Shown here piece by piece: positions 25,870 through 34,003 of a DNA stretch of 64,000 nucleotides. The translations under genes were made by a program, and so were the position numbers. Numbering within the stretch: the first letter of the stretch is position 1; every line of letters starts with the position of its first letter. Below the pieces are notes generated by a model. It was not told the origin of the DNA. It was given only the letters and a program-made list of their open reading frames with translations, and did not search any database. Origin of the DNA: Paraeggerthella hongkongensis (GTDB lineage: Bacteria > Actinomycetota > Coriobacteriia > Coriobacteriales > Eggerthellaceae); contig NZ_QICD01000003.1 in NCBI RefSeq assembly GCF_003726035.1, positions 91,029 through 155,028 of the forward strand, read 5' to 3'.

Positions 25870-28425
25870 ATGGACATCTCGAGACGAGGGTTCGTCAAAG
25901 CCACGGCAGTAGCGCTGGCAAGCGCCGCTGCAGCAGGCACCATGTCGTCGCTCGTTGGATGCGCCGACGGCGGTCAGAAGGGGGCTTCCTCCGGGGAGGG
26001 CCAGAAGTTCACCTCGGTATGCCGCTTCTGCGGCTGCGGCTGCGGCGTCATCTGCGAAGTGAAGGACAACAAGCTGGTGTCGGTCACGGGCGACCCGGAC
26101 AACCAGTCCAACAAGGGCCTCAACTGCGTCAAAGGCTACTACCTGGCGAAGATCCTCTACGGAGACGACCGCCTGACCGTGCCGCTCATCCGCGACGACA
26201 AGTCCACGAAGGGCACCGACGAGGGCCTGCGCGAGGCAACTTGGGACGAAGCGCTTGAACTGGTGGCCGGCAAGCTCAAGGACACCTGGAAAAAGGACAA
26301 GAGCCGCCTGGCGTTCTGGGGATCGGGCCAGCAGCCCATCACGGAAGGCTACGCCACCGCCAAGTTCTGGAAGGCCGGCCTGCTGTCCAACAACATCGAC
26401 CCGAACGCGCGCCTGTGCATGGCCAGCGCCGTGGTCGGCTTCATGAACGTGTTCCAGACCGACGAGCCGGCCGGCAGCTACAGCGACCTGGACGAAGCCG
26501 ACGTGTTCGTCACCTGGGGCGCCAACATGGCCGAAGCGCACCCCATGCTGTACTCGCGCCTGACCGCGCGCAAGATCTCGGGCACCAACGTGAAGCACTA
26601 CGACTTGACCACGCTCAAAACGCGTACGAGCGCAAGCGCGGACAAGGTCATGGTCTTCAAGCCCAACACCGACCTGGCCATCGCCAACTGCATCGCAAAC
26701 TACCTGGTCCAGAACAAGAAGTACGACGCAGCCTTCGTCAACGACCACCTGCAGTTCAAGCAGGGCACTGAGAACATCGGCAACGCGACCGACGACGGCT
26801 ACGATGCCAGCGACATCGGCAAGTCGGTGGACAAGGTGGAGCCCATCACGTTCGAGGAGTACGCCGCGCGCCTGGAGCCCTACACCTTCGAGCACACCGC
26901 GCAGCTGTCCGGCGTCGCCATCGAGGACCTCAAAGAGCTGGCCGAGGTGTTCGCCGACCCGAACAAGAAGGTCATGTCGCTGTGGACCATGGGCGTGAAC
27001 CAGCACAACCGCGGCACGTGGATGAACCATAACATCTACAACGTCCACCTGCTGTCGGGCAAGATCGCGCAGCCCGGCAACGGCCCCTTCTCGTTGACCG
27101 GCCAGCCCACCGCCTGCGGCACCGCGCGCGAAGTGGGCACCTTCAGCCACCGTTTGCCCGCCGACCTGCTGGTCGCCAACGCACAGCACCGTCGCTACAC
27201 CGAAGTCATCTGGAACCTGCCCGAGGGATACCTGGACGAAATCCAGAAGCCCGGCTTCCACACGGTCAAGATCTTCCGCGAAATGTCCAAGGGCAACATG
27301 GACTTTTTGTGGTCCGCGCATAACAACTGGGCCGTCTCCATGCCCAACCTCACCCGCTTCTTGGGCAAGGGCGACAAGACGGGCGTCATGGACACGTTCG
27401 TCGTGGTGAACGAAGTCTATCCCACCCTGTCCACCAAGTACGCCGACGTGGTGTTCCCCGTGGCCATGTGGGTGGAGCGCGAAGGCCAGTTCGGCAACGC
27501 CGAGCGCCGCACCGCCGTGTTCGAGAAGGCCGTCGATCCCCCGGGCGAGGCGAAGTGGGACCTGTGGGTCATCATGGAAGTGGCGCGTCGCGTGCTCGAT
27601 GGCGAGAAAATCGACGGGCAGGATGCGTTCGACCGCCTGTTCGGCGCCATTTACGACAAGAACGCCGCCGACTTCAAGGGAGATTCGCGCGAAACGAACC
27701 GCACCATCTGGGAAGAGTACCGCATTTTCTCCAATCCCAGCCTCAACGACAAGGCGAAGGCGATCAACGACGACGCCGACGGGAAGTTCGAGGCCAAGCT
27801 GAAGATGGAGAACAAGCAGCTGGCCCCTTACGACGAGTACCTGGCGCATCACGGCCTAACCTGGCCCGTGCGCGAAGTGAACGGCACCTGGATGCCCACG
27901 AAGTGGCGTTTCTCCACCGGCAAGCAGGAAGACGGCTTCGACGAGATCGGCGTGGCGCAGTACGGCAAGGAAGGCCTTGCCGGCGGTGTGAGCTTCTACA
28001 AATCCGCCAAGATGAAGCCGTCCGTGGTGTTCCGTCCCTACGAACCGCCCGCGGAGGAGCCGGACAAGGAATACCCGTTCGTGTTCTGCACGGGCCGCTT
28101 GCTGGAGCACTGGCACACCGGCTCCATGACGCGCCGCGTTCCCGAGCTCGACCGCGCGCTCCCCGAAGCGCTGCTCAACATGAGCCCGGAGGACTGCGCG
28201 AAGATGGACATCAAGGACGGCGACATGGTCAAGGTCAAGTCGCGCTTCGGCGAATTCGACATCAAGGTGTCGACGGCAGGACGCACCGAGCCGCCCGCCG
28301 GAACGGTGTTCGCGCCCTTCTTCGCGGAGGAAACGCTCATCAACCTGGCCGTGCAGGATACGTACTGCCCGCTGTCCAAGGAGCCCGACTACAAGAAGAC
28401 CTGCGTGTCCATCACGAAGATATAG
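25870..28425 (+). CDS. napA: Periplasmic-type nitrate reductase, catalytic subunit
   Basis: The 851-residue molybdopterin enzyme reduces nitrate to nitrite outside the membrane. A twin-arginine signal SRRGFVKA opens the protein, and a lipobox-like LVGC (Cys31) follows, which suggests a lipid-anchored product. The [4Fe-4S] ligands are C51, C54, C58 and C86 (in GLNCVKGYY); an extra Cys lies at 56. The molybdenum ligand is C183 in NARLCMASA. Further NapA blocks include DVFVTWGANMAEAHP, GVNQHNRGTWMNHNIYN and GRLLEHWHTGSMT. The length is close to proteobacterial NapA (about 830). napB follows 12 nt after the stop. Nitrate rather than arsenate or another substrate is inferred from the Cys ligand, the NapA-specific blocks and the operon. 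Confidence 0.93.
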   Translation: MDISRRGFVKATAVALASAAAAGTMSSLVGCADGGQKGASSGEGQKFTSVCRFCGCGCGVICEVKDNKLVSVTGDPDNQSNKGLNCVKGYYLAKILYGDDRLTVPLIRDDKSTKGTDEGLREATWDEALELVAGKLKDTWKKDKSRLAFWGSGQQPITEGYATAKFWKAGLLSNNIDPNARLCMASAVVGFMNVFQTDEPAGSYSDLDEADVFVTWGANMAEAHPMLYSRLTARKISGTNVKHYDLTTLKTRTSASADKVMVFKPNTDLAIANCIANYLVQNKKYDAAFVNDHLQFKQGTENIGNATDDGYDASDIGKSVDKVEPITFEEYAARLEPYTFEHTAQLSGVAIEDLKELAEVFADPNKKVMSLWTMGVNQHNRGTWMNHNIYNVHLLSGKIAQPGNGPFSLTGQPTACGTAREVGTFSHRLPADLLVANAQHRRYTEVIWNLPEGYLDEIQKPGFHTVKIFREMSKGNMDFLWSAHNNWAVSMPNLTRFLGKGDKTGVMDTFVVVNEVYPTLSTKYADVVFPVAMWVEREGQFGNAERRTAVFEKAVDPPGEAKWDLWVIMEVARRVLDGEKIDGQDAFDRLFGAIYDKNAADFKGDSRETNRTIWEEYRIFSNPSLNDKAKAINDDADGKFEAKLKMENKQLAPYDEYLAHHGLTWPVREVNGTWMPTKWRFSTGKQEDGFDEIGVAQYGKEGLAGGVSFYKSAKMKPSVVFRPYEPPAEEPDKEYPFVFCTGRLLEHWHTGSMTRRVPELDRALPEALLNMSPEDCAKMDIKDGDMVKVKSRFGEFDIKVSTAGRTEPPAGTVFAPFFAEETLINLAVQDTYCPLSKEPDYKKTCVSITKI

Positions 28426-28437
28426 AGGTGAAACCGA

Positions 28438-28769
28438 TGAAGAAGAAAGCTATCGCCACCGCCCTCGTGCTGACCATGACCCTTGGGGTGGGCGCGCTGG
28501 CCGGCTGCTCCACCGAGCGCGCAGGCTACGCCGGAAACGACGACATTCCTCCCGGAGCGGCGCCGCTCATGCCGCCCACGCATGTTGGGCGCGCGGACAG
28601 CCTGGGAGCGGCCGGCTGTTACGGCTGCCACGGCGCGAACGACCAGGCGAACCCCATGCTGAACGGGGCCACGGCGCTGCCCGACGACCACTACAAGGAC
28701 GGCGACGTGGGATCCAAGCAGATCGAGCCCACGCGCGAGCAATGCATCACCTGTCACCCGCAGGGTTAG
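28438..28769 (+). CDS. napB: NapB-like diheme cytochrome c lipoprotein
   Basis: The 110-residue protein has a signal peptide ending in the lipobox LAGC (Cys24) and two heme-binding motifs, CYGCH (61-65) and CITCH (103-107). The residues between them (TALPDDHYKDG) and the proline-rich stretch before the first heme resemble NapB, the electron donor to NapA. It is shorter than most NapB (about 140-150). The lipobox would anchor it to the outer face of the membrane, which suits a single-membrane cell. GAGGTG precedes the ATG. A 163-nt spacer with two hairpins separates it from napD. Confidence 0.85.
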
Positions 28770-28775
28770 CCCGGA

Positions 28776-28805
28776 TATGCCGGCCCTTCGCGATAGGCCG
28801 GCATA
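28776..28805 (+). other. Hairpin 1 in the napB-napD spacer
   Basis: TATGCCGGCC (28776-28785) pairs with GGCCGGCATA (28796-28805). It may stabilise the 3' end of the upper nap mRNA or reduce expression of napD-napH. Confidence 0.55.
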
Positions 28806-28870
28806 CATCGGGTTGATCGCCCATCCCGCGGTTGCGCCCGTTACCGTCCGCAACCGCATTCCCTCCCCAT

Positions 28871-28898
28871 CCCGCCTCCCCTGTTGAGGGGAGGCGGG
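28871..28898 (+). other. Hairpin 2 in the napB-napD spacer
   Basis: CCCGCCTCCCCT (28871-28882) pairs perfectly with AGGGGAGGCGGG (28887-28898) around GTTG. It is very GC-rich and has no T-run. It ends 34 nt before napD. Confidence 0.6.
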
Positions 28899-28932
28899 GC
28901 ACCGGAAGGATAGAACGAGTAAGGAGAGCACC

Positions 28933-29190
28933 ATGGTTATCTCGAGCCTGGTCATCGAAACGGCGCCCGCGCTCACTGCGGACGTCGCCCGCGAGCTTGA
29001 TCTGCGCGAAGGCGTGGAGGTTCACGAAGTGAACGAATACAAGATCGTCGTCACCATCGAGGCCGAAACGGTCGATGCGTCGCATGCCGTTGCAAGCGGA
29101 TTCATCGGCATCGAAGGCGTCACCGGCATCAATCTGGTATACGCGAATTTCGAGGACGACCCCACGCTTGCAAAGGCCGGATCGCGATGA
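28933..29190 (+). CDS. napD: NapD chaperone for NapA
   Basis: The 85-residue cytoplasmic protein has the short ferredoxin-like fold of NapD: ISSLVIETAPALTADVARE, VEVHEVNEYKIVVTIEAE and GVTGINLVYANFEDD. NapD binds the twin-arginine signal of NapA and holds back export until the cofactor is inserted. AAGGAG precedes the ATG. Its last codons overlap napH by four bases (ATGA), so the two are translationally coupled. Confidence 0.9.
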   Translation: MVISSLVIETAPALTADVARELDLREGVEVHEVNEYKIVVTIEAETVDASHAVASGFIGIEGVTGINLVYANFEDDPTLAKAGSR

Positions 29191-30059
29191 GCGACGCAGG
29201 GACCGCATCGCACGGGTTTCGCTGGACATGGCTGCGCCGCGGCGTGCAGGCGGCCGCCCTCGTGCTGTTCGCGTTGCCGCTGATTGCAGCCGGATGGGGT
29301 CTTTTCGGCCTGTTCGCCGGAGGCGAGGAAACGGTCTCCACGCCCGCGCAGCTGCCGTTCTTCGGAAGCCTGTCGTCGTCCTCGATCTTCGGCATCGAAG
29401 TGCTCGATCCGTTCGCCATGCTCCAAACGGCAGCCGCATCGAAGGCCTTCGCGCTTGACTGGGCACTGGCCGCTTTGCCCGTTCTTGTCTTATACGGCCT
29501 GATCAGAGGGCGCGCGTTCTGCGGATGGGTATGTCCCGTGAACCTGCTCCTGGAACTCTTCGACGCGCTGCGCCGCAAGCTGGGCATGCAGGTTCGCGAA
29601 ATGCCCGTGCCCCGACATGCGAAGATGGGGATAGTCGCTGCCGTCGTGGTGCTGTCCGCCGTCACGAGCATCCCGGTGTTCGAAGCGTTCTCGCCCATCA
29701 GCGCGATCAACAAAGGCATCCTGTTCGGCGCCGTTACGGGCTTGTGGGTGCTGGCGGCCATCGTGCTGGCCGAGCTGTTCTGGGGCCATCGCGTATGGTG
29801 TCGTTCGCTCTGCCCGCTTGGCGGCTTCTACGAAGCGCTCGGACGCATCGGCCAGGTGAACGTGCGCTTCGATCGCGAAGCCTGCATCCATTGCGATTCC
29901 TGCAAAAACGCCTGCCTGTGCGATCCCGCCATCCTCGACCCGGTGCTCACCGAGCGCGACGTCATCGTGCGAGCCGGCGACTGCATGGCATGCGGATCGT
30001 GCATCGACGCCTGTCCGGCGAACGCGCTTTCGATGAGATTGGGCCGACCGAAAGCCTAG
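29187..30059 (+). CDS. napH: NapH membrane quinol dehydrogenase subunit
   Basis: The 290-residue protein has four membrane helices, two cytoplasmic CxxxCP motifs (FCGWVCPVN and WCRSLCPLGGF) and, at the C-terminus, two ferredoxin-like groups (CIHCDSCKNAC..C and CMACGSCIDACP). This is the NapH pattern. NapGH oxidises menaquinol and sends electrons to NapB-NapA. No NapC tetraheme protein is in the operon, so NapGH is probably the only quinol-oxidising module here. It is the last nap gene and converges on the response regulator gene. Confidence 0.92.
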   Translation: MSDAGTASHGFRWTWLRRGVQAAALVLFALPLIAAGWGLFGLFAGGEETVSTPAQLPFFGSLSSSSIFGIEVLDPFAMLQTAAASKAFALDWALAALPVLVLYGLIRGRAFCGWVCPVNLLLELFDALRRKLGMQVREMPVPRHAKMGIVAAVVVLSAVTSIPVFEAFSPISAINKGILFGAVTGLWVLAAIVLAELFWGHRVWCRSLCPLGGFYEALGRIGQVNVRFDREACIHCDSCKNACLCDPAILDPVLTERDVIVRAGDCMACGSCIDACPANALSMRLGRPKA

Positions 30060-30162
30060 GGGGCGCTGATCAACTGCGGGAAGCCCGAAAGCCGAGCGCA
30101 GCGTATACGAGATACGCAAGCGAAGCTCGAGCGCTGCATGCTTCAACCAGTGCTTCCAGCCG

Positions 30163-30193
30163 ACGTTTAAGGGACGGCGCGTCCCTTAAACGT
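30163..30193. terminator. Bidirectional hairpin between napH and the response regulator gene
   Basis: ACGTTTAAGGGACG (30163-30176) pairs perfectly with CGTCCCTTAAACGT (30180-30193) around GCG. The stop codon of the response regulator gene (30186-30188) lies within the right arm. Confidence 0.7.
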
Positions 30194-30830
30194 TGAGCAG
30201 CTTGTGCCGCAAGGCATAATCCACCAGGTCGGCACGGGTCTTCAAGCCCAACTTTTGATAGATCTTCGAACGATGCGCCTCGATAGTCTTCACGGAAAGG
30301 TATATCTGCTCTGAGATTTCCTTGTTCGTGAATCCCTTGGCCAAGAGCTGAAGCACCTCCAACTCTCGATTCGAGAGCTGCTGATAGGATCGATCTTCTT
30401 CCTCTCCGCCTTTGACCAACTGTTTCGTAAGAAGCGCCGTCATCTTCGGATGAATGTAACTACCCCCTTCAGCAACGGCATGCACCGCCGCAAGCAGTTC
30501 TTCGGAGCTTGAGTTCTTCAGCACGTAGCCTGCCGCGCCTCCGCGCAAGGTGTAGAACAGGTACTCCGGCTCGGCGAACATCGTCAGGATGATCACCTTG
30601 GTGCACGGAAAGTCCTTCGTGATCTTCTCGCACGCAACCAGTCCGCTTTGTCCCGGAGGCATCGAGATGTCCATGAGCAGGATGTCGGGCTTTTCGCGCG
30701 CGACGATGGCGTACGCCTGCGCGCCGTCCGCCGCCTCCGCCACTACCTTGAGGTCGGGGTCTTGCTCCAAGATCATCTTGAATCCTGCGCGCACCACCTC
30801 GTGATCGTCCGCAAGCATGACACGTATCAT
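30186..30830 (-). CDS. NarL/LuxR-family response regulator
   Basis: The 214-residue protein has a receiver domain (acidic pair Asp8-Asp9, phospho-acceptor Asp54 in LLMDISMP, Lys near residue 105) and a C-terminal LuxR helix-turn-helix (LSNRELEVLQLLAKGFTNKE). The ATG at 30830 (MIRVMLADDHEVV) has AAGGAGG upstream and overlaps the TGA of the kinase gene by four bases. The longer frame to 31034 lies within the kinase gene. Its pairing with a GAF-type kinase and its position beside the nap operon resemble NreBC or NarXL control of nitrate respiration; the target is inferred from position only. Confidence 0.9.
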   Translation of the reverse strand: MIRVMLADDHEVVRAGFKMILEQDPDLKVVAEAADGAQAYAIVAREKPDILLMDISMPPGQSGLVACEKITKDFPCTKVIILTMFAEPEYLFYTLRGGAAGYVLKNSSSEELLAAVHAVAEGGSYIHPKMTALLTKQLVKGGEEEDRSYQQLSNRELEVLQLLAKGFTNKEISEQIYLSVKTIEAHRSKIYQKLGLKTRADLVDYALRHKLLNV

Positions 30831-32050
30831 GCGTCCACCTCCTTGCCCTCGACAATATTCATCGGCGAAACGAGCGTGATCTTCGTACCGTTCGGGCCCG
30901 ATTCCATAGTCAGCATCGCGCCGATGATGCTCGCACGCTCCCGCATGCCGGAAAGCCCGCAGCCGCTCCCCTTGATCACGGGGCGTTCGGTATCGAAACC
31001 GCAGCCGTGGTCGATGACGGACGCATGCAGCCATCCGTCAGAATCCTCCAGCGTCACGTATATTTTGTCAGCCTCGGAATACTTGCACGCGTTGAGAATG
31101 GCCTCTTGGCAAATACGGTACGCCTGAGTCTCGAGGGCTTGGTCGAACCGGTTACGCGATAACGACCCCTCGAAAACGATCTCGGTGCCGTACGTTTTCT
31201 CGTAGACCGACGCTTGGGAGTGCAGCGCCGCCATGAACCCCAGGTGATCGAGGGTCGAAGGACGCAACTCGACCGATATGTTGTGCAGCTCGTCCAAAAT
31301 GCGCCCGATGTTGTTGTTGGCCGACGCCAACACCTCCGCGCCTGCCTGGTCGACGTGCCCTTCCAGCAGTTTGAGCGAGAACGAAACGGTAAGCAGCTCC
31401 TGGGCGATGCCGTCGTGCAGCTCGCGCGATATGCGTTTTCGCTCGTCCTCTTGCGCCGCGATCACGCGCGACAGATCCGAACGCACGAAAATGGGATTGT
31501 GCTGCGTGTCGACGCGCTTTTCCGCCGCAATGCTCTCGAAGTCCATGAAGTCGGTCGAGACCACGTCCATCCCAAGAAGGGATCCGTCCAGATTCAGGAT
31601 CAAGTCTCGGTACACCTCTTGATGATGGTCGCTCACCGAGCGAAACGCCGTCAGCAACACGGCGACCACGCGTCCCTTTCTGGTCAAGGGAAGCGCGCAG
31701 AAGCTGCGCAGGTCCTCGGCGAACACGATCGGGTACGACGAGTACTCGCGCGGATCTATCTCCTCGTCAATATCCGTGAACATCATGGGTTTGCCCGCCT
31801 TGATGGTGATGCCGCCTATGCCGTGGCCGGGCGCCAGTACGATGCGCCGATGACGCTCGCCCGTGGCGCCAGCGCTGTAAACCCACTTGAGCGGCGCGCC
31901 GATGAACGCCGTCAAGCCCAACGAGACGAAATCGAATCCGTACGAACGCTTGATGTCCTCAACCAGGCGCGCGTATTCCGCGCACGTGCCCGCCAGCTCG
32001 CATTCGCTGAAATTTGATGCCCCCACGCGCGTCCCCCGCCTTCCCTGCAC
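30827..32050 (-). CDS. GAF-domain sensor histidine kinase (HisKA_3 type)
   Basis: The product, up to 407 residues, has no membrane segment. A GAF-like sensor domain spans about residues 20-165 with Cys at 16, 23 and 118; a HisKA_3 dimerisation domain carries the phospho-acceptor His212 in ERKRISRELHDGIAQEL; and a HATPase domain with N, G1 (DHGCGFD) and G2 (GSGCGLSGMRERA) boxes completes it. It should sense a cytoplasmic signal and phosphorylate the response regulator encoded just after it. The GTG at 32050 is the longest reading; GTG at 32026 has a better ribosome site (AGGCGG) and may be the real start. Its sensor layout is reminiscent of NreB or nitrate/oxygen sensors; no Cys pattern proves an iron-sulfur cluster. 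Confidence 0.85.
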   Translation of the reverse strand: MQGRRGTRVGASNFSECELAGTCAEYARLVEDIKRSYGFDFVSLGLTAFIGAPLKWVYSAGATGERHRRIVLAPGHGIGGITIKAGKPMMFTDIDEEIDPREYSSYPIVFAEDLRSFCALPLTRKGRVVAVLLTAFRSVSDHHQEVYRDLILNLDGSLLGMDVVSTDFMDFESIAAEKRVDTQHNPIFVRSDLSRVIAAQEDERKRISRELHDGIAQELLTVSFSLKLLEGHVDQAGAEVLASANNNIGRILDELHNISVELRPSTLDHLGFMAALHSQASVYEKTYGTEIVFEGSLSRNRFDQALETQAYRICQEAILNACKYSEADKIYVTLEDSDGWLHASVIDHGCGFDTERPVIKGSGCGLSGMRERASIIGAMLTMESGPNGTKITLVSPMNIVEGKEVDA

Positions 32051-32072
32051 GCGACCGTTTCTTTCAGCGTTT

Positions 32073-32096
32073 CATTATCCCCTACTTTACCGGTAA
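32073..32096 (-). promoter_or_regulatory. Promoter with palindrome upstream of the kinase gene
   Basis: On the minus strand GATAAT (32079-32074) is a good -10 box, and TTACCGGTAA, a perfect 10-bp palindrome (32087-32096), fills the spacer near the -35 side. It may be an operator for self-regulation of the two-component pair. Confidence 0.4.
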
Positions 32097-32131
32097 TTGC
32101 ACGGACGCTCCTGTCGGATGCGCCCGGCTCG

Positions 32132-32722
32132 TCAGCGGCGAGCGTAGTCGGCCATGCGGCATGCGCCCGCCGCCCCGCAGGCGCGTACGACCTGCTCGTT
32201 TTCGTCCGTTATGCCCCCGAGCGCCAATACCGGAATCCGGGCTTGCTCGACCACGTCCCGCAAAAACGCCGCACCGCCAAACGGCGCGCCCGGCTTGCAC
32301 GAAGGGGCGAACACGGGACTTGCTATCAGCAGGTCGGCGCCGAGCGCTTCGGCCTCGCGCACCTCCCCCGTCGCATGCACGTTGGTTCCGACGCACGAAA
32401 AGCCCTCGGGGCGGCCCTGCGCGCGCAGAAGCGGCAGCGGCAGGTGGACGACCGAGCAGCCCATGCGGCGCGCGACGTCAACCTGCGTATGGACCGCAAA
32501 CGCCATTCCGACGCGGGCGCATGCTGCAGACACGTCTTGCGCGAGCGCTTCGTACTCTTTTGCGCCCAAGTCCTTCTCGCGCAGGATGACCAGATCGACG
32601 CAATCCTTCAGCAACGCCACGTGATCTGCGAGAGGCCGGGCGCACGAGCGTCTGTCCGTGACGAACGCCCGCACGAAAGTCCCGCTGGCAAGAACGTTTG
32701 CAAGCTCGATGGAAGGCTGCAT
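32132..32722 (-). CDS. thiE: Thiamine phosphate synthase/TenI family protein
   Basis: The 196-residue TIM-barrel protein is of the ThiE/TenI superfamily, which joins the thiazole and pyrimidine halves of thiamine (ThiE) or aromatises the thiazole (TenI). VDLVILREKD, VHLPLPLLRAQG, GTNVHATGEVREAEALGADLL, SPVFAPSCKPG and VLALGGI are visible. The SCKPG region reads more like TenI (TxSKPG) than ThiE (TxTK), so either role is possible. It starts one base after the thiH stop and is the last gene of the thiSFGHE unit. The ATG at 32722 (MQPSIEL) was chosen for the family N-terminus. Confidence 0.75.
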   Translation of the reverse strand: MQPSIELANVLASGTFVRAFVTDRRSCARPLADHVALLKDCVDLVILREKDLGAKEYEALAQDVSAACARVGMAFAVHTQVDVARRMGCSVVHLPLPLLRAQGRPEGFSCVGTNVHATGEVREAEALGADLLIASPVFAPSCKPGAPFGGAAFLRDVVEQARIPVLALGGITDENEQVVRACGAAGACRMADYARR

Positions 32723-32723
32723 T

Positions 32724-33995
32724 TCACACCCGCACGTAATCGTTCGCGACCGGCTCCAAGCCATGCGCGCGCAGAGCTGCCGAAACAGCCTCCACGTCGC
32801 GGTCGTCGGCGATCTCGAACTGATCGTCGCCCGCCGACGCAGCGTTCGACCCTTCGGCAGCGGCGTGCTCTCCCACGCCCGTCGACACGCCCGCCGAGAT
32901 CTTCGTGGCCGCAATACCCATGACCCGATCGCGGAATCCCGCACGCTCTCGCGACGAAATAGTGATGCCGGCTTGAGGGAGGAACAGGCGGTACGCGCAC
33001 ATGACCTGGAGAAGCTTGCGCTCCCCTACGCCGCGAGGGCCCAATCCCTCGTTGCCGACGATGGGCCGCAAGCGCGGACAGGAAAGCGAGAGCTCCGCCG
33101 CCGGATACGCGCGCTGCAAAAGCCAGGCATGCAGCCCGCAGGCAAACGCGTCGCGCCGCGCATCGCCCAATCCCAGAAGCGCGCCGAAGGCCACGCCGCG
33201 CATGCCGGCCCGCAACGCGCGCTCCTGGGCGTTCGCACGGTACGGAAACACGCGCTTACGACCGGCTCGGTGCAGTTTGCCGTACAGAGCGGGATCGTAG
33301 GTTTCCTGAAACACGGTCACGTAGTCCGCGCCGCTTCGATGCAGCAGCGCGTACTCATCTTCGTTCAGCGGATAGACTTCCACGCCCACCGTGCGGAAGC
33401 GCTCCGACGCAAGCCGGCACGCTTCGGCGATATAGGCGGGATCGGTGCGCTCGCGGTCCTCCCCCGTGAGCAGCAGGACGTCCTCCAAGCCGGTTTCGGC
33501 GATAGCGTCAAGCTCGCGCACGATGCCGAGCTGGTCGAGCTGGGCGCGGCAGATGTCGTTTTTGCGATTGAACCCGCAGTACACGCAGTGGTTGTCGCAA
33601 TAGTTCGCCAGATACAGAGGGGTGAACAGGTACGCCGTGCTGCCGAACCAACGACGGCGGACGCGTTGAGCGGCGGCGGCCATCTCCTCCAAAAACGGCT
33701 CGGCTGCCGGAGAAAGCAGCGCCCCGAAGTCTTCGGGAGAAAGCCGCTCGGCCGCCAAGGCGCGACGGACGTCGGCGGCGGTCGCAGATACGAAATCGAA
33801 GGCGGACGCCCGCTCGAGCACTTCCGAGACGACCGAGGAGTCAAGCGCATCCATGTCGGGAAGGTAGGAAAGCGAGTCGATGCCGCAATCGCGCACAACG
33901 TCTGACGGATCGACCGCCTGCGCGCGCGAAAAGCCAGGGGCCTTCCAGCCAGGTTCGCCCCATGCGGGCGCGTTCAAACGCTGCTCGTTTTGCAC
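32724..33995 (-). CDS. thiH: 2-iminoacetate synthase (radical SAM)
   Basis: The 423-residue radical SAM enzyme cleaves tyrosine to give dehydroglycine (2-iminoacetate) and p-cresol for thiazole synthesis. The cluster motif CDNHCVYC (CxxxCxxC) is in NYCDNHCVYCGFNRKND. LLLTGEDRERTDPAYIAEA, VYPLNEDEYALLHRSGAD and ETYDPALYGKLH are standard ThiH blocks. The oxygen-sensitive ThiH rather than the oxidase ThiO fits an anaerobe. The start is GTG at 33995 with TAGGAGG upstream. A tail of about 45 residues rich in Ala, Glu and Asp near the C-terminus (ending HGLEPVANDYVRV) looks like an insertion. It follows thiG by 8 nt. Confidence 0.92.
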   Translation of the reverse strand: MQNEQRLNAPAWGEPGWKAPGFSRAQAVDPSDVVRDCGIDSLSYLPDMDALDSSVVSEVLERASAFDFVSATAADVRRALAAERLSPEDFGALLSPAAEPFLEEMAAAAQRVRRRWFGSTAYLFTPLYLANYCDNHCVYCGFNRKNDICRAQLDQLGIVRELDAIAETGLEDVLLLTGEDRERTDPAYIAEACRLASERFRTVGVEVYPLNEDEYALLHRSGADYVTVFQETYDPALYGKLHRAGRKRVFPYRANAQERALRAGMRGVAFGALLGLGDARRDAFACGLHAWLLQRAYPAAELSLSCPRLRPIVGNEGLGPRGVGERKLLQVMCAYRLFLPQAGITISSRERAGFRDRVMGIAATKISAGVSTGVGEHAAAEGSNAASAGDDQFEIADDRDVEAVSAALRAHGLEPVANDYVRV

Positions 33996-34003
33996 GACGC
34001 CTC

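Noticed and set aside
25795..27852. A 685-codon open frame on the minus strand opposite napA
   Set aside because: It is the antisense shadow of a GC-rich gene: composition rich in Val, His, Gly and Arg, no family features, no ribosome site, and napA is unmistakable.
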